Of a DNA stretch of 5,317 nt, positions 1-5,317 are shown piece by piece (positions within the stretch are counted from its first letter, which is position 1; each line of letters starts with the position of its first letter). The stretch comes from Bacteroidota bacterium (GTDB taxonomy: Bacteria > Bacteroidota > Bacteroidia > Bacteroidales > JADFUO01). The notes below the pieces were generated by a model. The model had not been told where the DNA came from. It saw only the letters and a program-made list of their open reading frames with translations, and made no database searches. The translations under genes and the position numbers were made by a program. The DNA is taken from contig JADFUO010000047.1 in NCBI GenBank assembly GCA_015222115.1, positions 1 through 5,317 on the forward strand, in the 5' to 3' direction.

Positions 1-81
1 ATAAACAAAGGTTTTGATTATGCTTTGTATCAAGATGGGGAAAACGAGTTAATTAAATCAGGGTATTTTCTGAAATTATAA
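1..81 (+). CDS. 3' end of an unidentified upstream gene (partial)
   Basis: Only the first reading frame is open from base 1; it runs 26 codons to a TAA at 79-81 and ends in ...SGYFLKL. The other two forward frames hit stops within the first 15 bases, which supports this being the tail of a real gene that begins before the window. The residues are mixed charged, aromatic and polar, with no membrane segment or recognisable motif, so I cannot assign a family or function. No stem-loop terminator follows the stop, so read-through into the next gene is possible, though the 101-bp gap and the promoter-like element at 96-103 argue for a separate transcript. Confidence 0.55.
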   Translation: MNKGFDYALYQDGENELIKSGYFLKL

Positions 82-95
82 TTTAATAATTTTAT

Positions 96-103
96 TAGAT
101 TTG
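96..103 (+). promoter_or_regulatory. Possible Bacteroidetes-type -7 promoter element
   Basis: TAGATTTG matches the TAnnTTTG consensus of the -7 box used by the primary sigma factor of Bacteroidetes. It lies in the non-coding gap, 79 bases before the start of the DUF1622 gene, and would give a leader of roughly 70 bases for the DUF1622-GH92 pair. The matching -33 TTTG box is not clear; the best nearby sequence is a poor TTTCTG at 67-72. In DNA this AT-rich such an octamer can occur by chance, so the call is tentative. Confidence 0.3.
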
Positions 104-182
104 TAAAAAATAAAGAATAACAGAAAAATAAATTTTGTTAACTTTATAATAAAATGTATCTAAAAAGTAATTAATTATTGAT

Positions 183-524
183 ATGGAAAGTTTAAAAACT
201 ATTGTTGAACAGTTATCTAAAATTTTGGAAGCCATTGGGGTTGTCATAATTGTTTTGGGTATATTATTTTTTCTTATAAAATTTTTAATCAGTCTTCTGA
301 AAGAAAAGTCAGATAACTTCAAATCATTAAAAATGGGTCTTGGAAAATCTATTCTTATAGGATTAGAAGTTTTGATAGCCGCTGATATTATCCATACTGT
401 AATTATAGATCCTACGCTAAATCAAGTGTTTGCATTAGGAATAATTGTATTAATAAGAACTTTCCTAAGCTTATCTCTACAAGTTGAATTGGACGGCAGA
501 TTTCCTTGGCAGAAAAAAAATTAA
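183..524 (+). CDS. DUF1622-type small inner-membrane protein
   Basis: This 113-residue protein has three predicted membrane helices, at about residues 17-39, 56-75 and 80-100. A short charged loop (KEKSDNFKSLK) separates the first two. The pattern resembles the DUF1622 family: a first hydrophobic helix, then GLGKSILIGLEVLIAADIIH running into the second helix, then RTFLSLSLQVELDGRFPW at the end of the third. Family members are about this length, so it looks complete. No biochemical function is established for the family and I do not propose one. The ATG at 183 is chosen because it gives the full N-terminal amphipathic/hydrophobic stretch; no Shine-Dalgarno sequence precedes it, only A/T-rich leader, as is usual in Bacteroidetes. 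Its stop (TAA, 522-524) is one base from the ATG of the GH92 gene, so the two are probably one transcript. That does not show a shared task. Confidence 0.8.
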   Translation: MESLKTIVEQLSKILEAIGVVIIVLGILFFLIKFLISLLKEKSDNFKSLKMGLGKSILIGLEVLIAADIIHTVIIDPTLNQVFALGIIVLIRTFLSLSLQVELDGRFPWQKKN

Positions 525-525
525 A

Positions 526-3483
526 ATGAAATATTTAAGTCCTTTTTTATTAGTAATTGTAATTTTATTTACTGCTTGTTCAGTTGACAAAAAAAACATA
601 AATTATGTTGATCCCTTTATCGGAACAGGTGGACATGGACACACTTATCCCGGAGCCACTTTGCCCTTTGGAATGGTGCAATTAAGTCCTGATACACGAA
701 TCAACAGTTGGGACGGTTGCTCGGGTTACCATTATTCCGATAAAACCATTCTCGGGTTTAGTCATACACATTTAAGTGGAACAGGAGTCGGAGATTATGG
801 CGACATTCGTTTTATGCCTACAGTCGGCAAACTACAATTAAATCCCGGAACCGCTGATGATCCCGACTCAGGATACCGTTCACGGTTTAGTCATAAAACA
901 GAAAAAGCATCTCCCGGGTATTATACCGTTATTCTTAAAGATTATGATATTGATGTTGAATTAACAGTTTCGGAACGCATAGGTTTTCAAAAATATATTT
1001 TTCCCGAAACTGATAATGCTCATATTATTATCGATTTAACTGAAAGCATAACATCTGATAAAATTTTATTTCTTGAATTGGAATTTCTAAGCAACACCGA
1101 AATTACCGGAGTTCGCCGCACAGATGGCTGGGCTGATGACCAGTGTATTTATTTCTATGCTGTTTTTTCAAAACCGTTTGATTCGTTTGGAGTAGTGAAA
1201 AATGGCAAAAGTTCAAAAGTTTATCAAAAAGTTTATGGTGAAGATATTAAAGCTTTTGTAAATTATAAAACATCAGAAAATGAAGAAATCCTTATAAAAG
1301 TCGGTATTTCGGCTGTAAGTATTGAGGGAGCAAAAAACAATTTTAAAAAAGAAATACAGGGATGGGATTTTAAAAAAACTAAAAATAAAGCTCGTAAAAT
1401 ATGGGAAAAAGCTTTAAACAAAATTAAAGTTAAAGGTGGCACAATCAAACAAAAAACAATTTTTTATACTGCTCTTTACCACTCTTTGCTTGCACCTAAT
1501 TTATTTTCGGATATTGATGGAAAATACAGGGGACATGACAAAAAAACTTATATAGCAAAAGATTTTGACATGTATACAGTGTTTTCTTTATGGGATACAT
1601 TCCGAGCCGAACATCCGTTATTTACCATCATTGAAAATAAACGTACAACCGACTTTATCAAATCAATGCTTGATATTTATAAACGCGGCGGATTATTACC
1701 GGTTTGGGAACTGGCAGGTAATGAAACAGGCTGTATGATCGGCTATCATTCCGTCCCTGTAATTGTTGACGCATATATGAAAGGCATCCGTGATTTTGAT
1801 ATTAAACTGGCTTTTAACGCCATGAAAAAAAGTGCTGAGCAAAACCATCTTGGTCTTGAGTTTTATAAAAAATCAGGATATATTCCTGCAGACAAGGAAG
1901 GAGAATCAGTATCAAAAACTCTTGAATATGCTTATGATGACTGGTGTATCGCACAAATGGCAAAAAAATTAGGAAAAGATAAAGATTACCGGAAATATAT
2001 TACACGTGCTCAGTATTATAAAAATTTATTTGATGACTCAACCGGGTTTTTTCGTGGGAAAAGAAATGAAACTTTTGTTACACCATTTGACCCTGCTGAA
2101 GTCAACTTTATGCTAACTGAAGCAAATACATGGCAATACAACTTTTTTATCCCACAGGATATTCAGGGAATGATTGATTTACTTGGCGGTAATGAACAAT
2201 TTGTAAAAAAGTTGGATGAAATGTTTTATACTGAAACCAAGCTTTCAGGAAGGCACCAATCGGATATTACCGGATTGATCGGTCAATATGCACATGGAAA
2301 CGAGCCAAGTCATCATATAGCTTATTTATATGATTATGCCGGTCAGCCATGGAAAACACAAAAACTCGTCAGGAAAATTATGGATGATTTATACTCTGAT
2401 AAACCTGATGGACTTTGCGGAAATGAAGACTGCGGACAAATGTCTGCCTGGTATGTTTTGAGTGCAATGGGTTTTTACCCGGTAACACCCGGCGATAACA
2501 TCTATGCAATCGGCAGTCCGATTTTTGAAAAAGTAACAATTAATTTAGAGAATGGAAATAAATTTATAATTAAAGCAAATAATGTTTCAGATGATAACTT
2601 TTATATTCAGTCTGCAAATTTTAATGGTAAGCCTTATAACAAGTCATACTTGAAACATTCGGATATAATAAAGGGCGGTGAACTTATTTTTGAGATGGGA
2701 CATGAACCGAATAAAAACTGGGGCACAGGAAAAGAAAATGTGCCTGTTTCAGAGATCAAAGACTTTTTAATAACTCCTGTTCCTTATTTTATCGCTGATT
2801 CAAAAACATTCACAAAATCTACCGAAGTCAAATTAAATTGTATTCTTAAAGATGCAAAAATTTATTATACTCTTGACGGAAGCAAACCGGATATAAATTC
2901 CAAAGAATATACAAAGCCGTTAAAACTTAATAAAACAACAACTATTAAAACTTTTGCATATGTTAACGGATTGCTTCCAAGTAAAAAAGTTACTGCTGAA
3001 TTCATAAAAATTCCCGAAGGGAGAAGTATCAAAATTAACAATCCATACAGCCCGCAATACACAGGTGGCGGTGATATTGCTTTGATTGACTTTATAAGAG
3101 GAAGTAATAATTTTCGCACAGGCGATTGGCAGGGTTATGAAGGCATTGACCTTGATGTAATAGTAAATCTTGGTAAAATACAAAGGATAAATCAAATTTC
3201 AACCGGATTTTTACAGAACCAAAATTCATGGATTTTTATGCCCACTCATGTTGATTATAAAATTTCAACAGATGGGAAAAATTTTAAAGCTGTTGGCTCA
3301 GTTTTTAATGACATACAAGAAAATTATAATGAACCAGTTATTAAGGATTTTACATTAAAAAACATCAATAAAAAAACAAGGTATATCCGTGTTCTTGCAA
3401 AAAATATTGGTGTTTGCCCCGACTGGCACAAAGGAGCAGGAGGAAAAGCCTGGATATTTGCGGATGAGATTGTGGTGAAGTAG
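526..3483 (+). CDS. GH92 family exo-alpha-mannosidase lipoprotein with CHB_HEX_C-like and F5/8C (CBM32-like) modules
   Basis: This 985-residue protein belongs to glycoside hydrolase family 92, calcium-dependent inverting exo-alpha-mannosidases that remove terminal, often alpha-1,2-linked, mannose. Residues 1-17 form a lipoprotein signal peptide with Cys18 in LFTAC. The N-terminal GH92 domain opens with DPFIGTGGHGHTYPGATLPF (29-48). The (alpha/alpha)6 catalytic domain carries FSLWDTFRAEHPLF (353-366), WELAGNETGCMIGYHS (394-409), TLEYAYDDW (465-473), TEANTWQY (531-538), HGNEPSHHIAYLYDYAGQPW (590-609) and GNEDCGQMSAWYV (632-644). Glu532 is the likely general acid, since it lies about 100 residues before Asp635, similar to Glu533 and Asp642/644 of Bt3990; Glu467 is a less likely alternative. 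Asp635 is the likely base. GH92 homology ends near 735. Residues 750-829 resemble a chitobiase/hexosaminidase C-terminal domain (YYTLDGSKPD), and 832-985 a discoidin fold. The ATG at 526 is preferred over an in-frame TTG at 484, which lies inside DUF1622 and would bury the signal peptide. Linkage specificity cannot be read from sequence alone. No SusC/SusD genes are in the window. Confidence 0.95.
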   Translation: MKYLSPFLLVIVILFTACSVDKKNINYVDPFIGTGGHGHTYPGATLPFGMVQLSPDTRINSWDGCSGYHYSDKTILGFSHTHLSGTGVGDYGDIRFMPTVGKLQLNPGTADDPDSGYRSRFSHKTEKASPGYYTVILKDYDIDVELTVSERIGFQKYIFPETDNAHIIIDLTESITSDKILFLELEFLSNTEITGVRRTDGWADDQCIYFYAVFSKPFDSFGVVKNGKSSKVYQKVYGEDIKAFVNYKTSENEEILIKVGISAVSIEGAKNNFKKEIQGWDFKKTKNKARKIWEKALNKIKVKGGTIKQKTIFYTALYHSLLAPNLFSDIDGKYRGHDKKTYIAKDFDMYTVFSLWDTFRAEHPLFTIIENKRTTDFIKSMLDIYKRGGLLPVWELAGNETGCMIGYHSVPVIVDAYMKGIRDFDIKLAFNAMKKSAEQNHLGLEFYKKSGYIPADKEGESVSKTLEYAYDDWCIAQMAKKLGKDKDYRKYITRAQYYKNLFDDSTGFFRGKRNETFVTPFDPAEVNFMLTEANTWQYNFFIPQDIQGMIDLLGGNEQFVKKLDEMFYTETKLSGRHQSDITGLIGQYAHGNEPSHHIAYLYDYAGQPWKTQKLVRKIMDDLYSDKPDGLCGNEDCGQMSAWYVLSAMGFYPVTPGDNIYAIGSPIFEKVTINLENGNKFIIKANNVSDDNFYIQSANFNGKPYNKSYLKHSDIIKGGELIFEMGHEPNKNWGTGKENVPVSEIKDFLITPVPYFIADSKTFTKSTEVKLNCILKDAKIYYTLDGSKPDINSKEYTKPLKLNKTTTIKTFAYVNGLLPSKKVTAEFIKIPEGRSIKINNPYSPQYTGGGDIALIDFIRGSNNFRTGDWQGYEGIDLDVIVNLGKIQRINQISTGFLQNQNSWIFMPTHVDYKISTDGKNFKAVGSVFNDIQENYNEPVIKDFTLKNINKKTRYIRVLAKNIGVCPDWHKGAGGKAWIFADEIVVK

Positions 3484-3626
3484 GATTTATTGTAAATTAG
3501 TAGAATACCAAATGACATTATATAAAAACAAATATCGTGTTGAATCTGCCCGCTTACAAAATTGGGATTATGGATGATAAATTTTACAAATAAAATTAAA
3601 ACACAATATTTATTAAAAACAATCTC

Positions 3627-5317
3627 ATGAAGTTCATAGGTGATTTTCACATCCATTCGCATTTTTCTATTGCTACAAGCAAAGAGTTGAAGCCTGAATT
3701 TTTGGAGTATTGGGCAAAAATTAAGGGGATTAAAATTGTCGGGACAGGTGATTTTACGCATCCCGGCTGGACGGAAGAACTGAAGAAAAAATTAGAACCC
3801 GCTGAACCGGGACTTTTTAAAGTAAAAAATGAGTTCAGGAAAAAATTTGATTTTGCTGCTGAAAATGATGTAAGGTTTGTCCTGACAAGCGAAATAAGCA
3901 ACATCTATAAAAAGAACGGAAAGGTCAGGAAAATCCATAATGTAATTTTTGCTCCCAATTTTGAAGTGGTTGATAAAATTCAGCAAAAGCTTTCAGTACT
4001 TGGATTTAATATAACTTCCGACGGCAGACCGATTTTAGGGCTGGATTCAAAGGATTTGCTGGAATTATGTTTGGATTGCTCTGAGGAGATATTTTTTGTT
4101 CCTGCCCACATCTGGACTCCATGGTTCTCTGTTTTAGGTTCAAAATCAGGTTTTGATTATATTGAAGAATGTTTTGAAGACCTTTCGCACCACATTTCCG
4201 CCGTTGAGATGGGTCTTTCGACCGACCCGCCAATGAACTGGATGTGCAGCTTTCTGGATAAATTTACATTGACTGCAAATTCCGATGCTCACTCGCCTGA
4301 AAAGCTTGGAAGAAACGCCAACCTTTTTGATACGGAAATTTCGTATTTTTCAATTATTAATGCAATGAAAACCGGTGACCCGAAGCAGTTTCTGGGTACT
4401 ATTAACTTTTTCCCGCAAGAAGGAAAATATCATTTTGACGGTCATAGGAAATGCAGTATTTGCTGGAACCCGCTGGAAACAATTATTCATGATGAGATTT
4501 GTCCGGTCTGTAACAAAAAAATCACTGTCGGAGTGATGAACCGGATAGCCCAGTTAGCCGACAGGGATAATGTGCTGGAACGAAAAAATCGACATCCGTT
4601 TTATTCATTAATCCCGTTAAAAGAATTATTGTCGGAAATAGAAGGTGTAGGTCCCAATTCAAAAAAAATTAACCAGGCTTATTTGAATTTGATATCAAGA
4701 GCAGGGTCGGAACTTAATATTTTAATGGAAATGGATGTTGAAGATATTAAAATTTGTGGTGGAGAAAAACTGGCTGAATCTATAAGAAGAATGCGAAACA
4801 GAGAGGTTTATATAAAAGAAGGTTTTGACGGAGAATTCGGAAAAATTACTGTTTTCAGAGGTGGAGAAAGTAAAATTTTTACAACACAAGAACTACTTTT
4901 TGAAGACACAAAAGAAACTTATAAAAATCAACCCAGACCTCTTGTCAGCTTTGATCTGGCTGCATTCAGGAAATTAAAAAACAGTAAACCCGAAAAAAAT
5001 GAATCTCAACAACAAATATTAGTACCTGACCTTTTTATACAACCGGACATAATATTTGAAAATCTTAATCCCGAACAACATAAAGCCGTTGAACATTTTA
5101 AAGGTCCGGCATTGATACTCGCAGGTCCGGGAACAGGAAAAACACGTGTGCTGACCACAAGAATTGCAAACCTCATTCTAAATAAGGGTGTTAATCCTGA
5201 AAATATTCTGGCAGTAACTTTTACTAACAAAGCTGCCGGTGAGATGAAGGAACGCCTTACGGATTTTTTTGAAGATAAATCTGTGATTAAAAAAATACAG
5301 GTCTCTACATTTCATGC
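3627..5317 (+). CDS. Endonuclease Q-like PHP nuclease fused to a UvrD/PcrA-type SF1 helicase (3' end beyond window)
   Basis: The frame stays open for 563 codons and leaves the window without a stop. Residues 1-~260 form a PHP phosphoesterase domain of the COG1379/endonuclease Q type. Likely metal ligands are His8 and His10 (DFHIHSHFS), Asp42/His45 ([10 protein letters not shown]), Glu89 (TSEIS), His104, His161 ([13 protein letters not shown]), Glu194 and Asp220/His222 (NSDAHSP). A zinc ribbon follows, with Cys276/Cys279 and Cys292/Cys295, then a helical, HhH-like part (EGVGPNSKK at 339-347) and the [13 protein letters not shown] strand (398-410). This covers a whole endonuclease Q. After a linker (~426-479), a superfamily 1 helicase begins: Q motif LNPEQHKAV (480-488), Walker A AGPGTGKT (499-506, Lys505), motif Ia [14 protein letters not shown] (530-543) and STFH (560-563). 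Known endonuclease Q nicks DNA 5' of uracil, hypoxanthine, xanthine and abasic sites; UvrD-type helicases unwind 3'-5' from nicks. A role in repair of deaminated DNA is inferred. The ATG at 3627 is the first after an in-frame stop (TAA 3597-3599) and starts five residues before the first metal motif. Homologs are often annotated simply as UvrD helicase. Confidence 0.93.
   Translation, partial: MKFIGDFHIHSHFSIATSKELKPEFLEYWAKIKGIKIVGTGDFTHPGWTEELKKKLEPAEPGLFKVKNEFRKKFDFAAENDVRFVLTSEISNIYKKNGKVRKIHNVIFAPNFEVVDKIQQKLSVLGFNITSDGRPILGLDSKDLLELCLDCSEEIFFVPAHIWTPWFSVLGSKSGFDYIEECFEDLSHHISAVEMGLSTDPPMNWMCSFLDKFTLTANSDAHSPEKLGRNANLFDTEISYFSIINAMKTGDPKQFLGTINFFPQEGKYHFDGHRKCSICWNPLETIIHDEICPVCNKKITVGVMNRIAQLADRDNVLERKNRHPFYSLIPLKELLSEIEGVGPNSKKINQAYLNLISRAGSELNILMEMDVEDIKICGGEKLAESIRRMRNREVYIKEGFDGEFGKITVFRGGESKIFTTQELLFEDTKETYKNQPRPLVSFDLAAFRKLKNSKPEKNESQQQILVPDLFIQPDIIFENLNPEQHKAVEHFKGPALILAGPGTGKTRVLTTRIANLILNKGVNPENILAVTFTNKAAGEMKERLTDFFEDKSVIKKIQVSTFH

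Noticed and set aside
145..150. TATAAT hexamer upstream of DUF1622, considered as a sigma70-like -10 box.
   Set aside because: No TTGACA-like -35 lies about 17 bases upstream, and Bacteroidetes promoters use TAnnTTTG instead. The hexamer is common in such AT-rich sequence.
95..322. Minus-strand open frame of 75 codons opposite the DUF1622 gene and its leader.
   Set aside because: The composition (Ile, Phe, Asn, Lys, Tyr) reflects AT-rich DNA, and it opposes a membrane protein with conserved family motifs.
484..525. An in-frame TTG that would extend the GH92 protein by 14 residues at its N terminus.
   Set aside because: The added residues (NWTADFLGRKK...) overlap the DUF1622 coding end and would push the signal peptide inward. 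The ATG at 526 starts a textbook lipoprotein signal.
513..529. A run of eight A at the DUF1622/GH92 junction that could allow slippage and fuse the two proteins.
   Set aside because: A fusion needs a +1 or -2 shift, whereas A-runs favour -1, which meets TGA at 527-529. A-rich sequence just before a start is normal for Bacteroidetes translation initiation.
3470..3500. Possible promoter for the nuclease-helicase gene (ATTG, 20 bases, TAAATTAG).
   Set aside because: The -7 part misses the TTTG end of the consensus, the -33 part lies inside the GH92 gene, and the rest of the 143-bp gap has no TAnnTTTG match.
3580..3597. Inverted repeat AATTTTA-CAAA-TAAAATT between GH92 and the nuclease-helicase gene, considered as a terminator or operator.
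   Set aside because: The stem is all A/T, only 7 bp, lacks a following T-tract, and is expected by chance in such AT-rich DNA.
3324..3904. Overlapping minus-strand open frames of 145 and 85 codons across the GH92 end, the gap and the nuclease start.
   Set aside because: They run antisense to strongly recognised coding sequence. Their translations are rich in Phe, Ser, Asn and Ile with no domain, as expected for the reverse of AT-rich genes.
4006..5230. Minus-strand open frames at 4006-4233 and 5006-5230.
   Set aside because: Both lie opposite conserved PHP and helicase motifs and show no recognisable protein features.

Overview
The window looks like a piece of an AT-rich genome of the Bacteroidetes (Bacteroidota) group or a close relative. 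Four things point there: a family GH92 mannosidase made as a lipoprotein with a carbohydrate-binding tail, no Shine-Dalgarno sequences but A/T-rich leaders before every start, a Bacteroidetes-type -7 promoter element (TAGATTTG), and the style of the PHP-nuclease/UvrD fusion. This is inference from gene content; no rRNA or other phylogenetic marker is present. All recognised genes are on the + strand. I see no tRNA, CRISPR array, insertion sequence or phage gene.

Layout: (1) bases 1-81 hold the last 26 codons of an unidentified upstream gene. (2) A 101-bp AT-rich gap carries a possible promoter. (3) Bases 183-524 encode a small three-helix membrane protein of the DUF1622 type. (4) One base later, 526-3483 encode a 985-residue GH92 exo-alpha-mannosidase lipoprotein with a chitobiase/hexosaminidase C-terminal-like module and a discoidin (F5/8C, CBM32-like) module. 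Genes 3 and 4 are almost certainly co-transcribed, although no functional link between them is obvious. (5) A 143-bp gap with no clear terminator or promoter follows. (6) From 3627 to the end of the window (563 complete codons, still open) runs a protein whose first ~425 residues form a complete endonuclease Q-like unit (PHP phosphoesterase, four-cysteine zinc ribbon, C-terminal helical/HhH-like part). A short linker then joins it to the start of a UvrD/PcrA-type superfamily 1 helicase (Q motif, Walker A, motif Ia, STFH).

The mannosidase would trim terminal mannose from host or environmental glycans, with the C-terminal modules holding it on carbohydrate. The last gene is the most interesting item. 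It joins an enzyme type known to nick DNA 5' of deaminated bases to a helicase that could unwind from that nick, suggesting a one-polypeptide repair machine. The helicase is cut by the window edge, so its motifs II-VI cannot be checked here.
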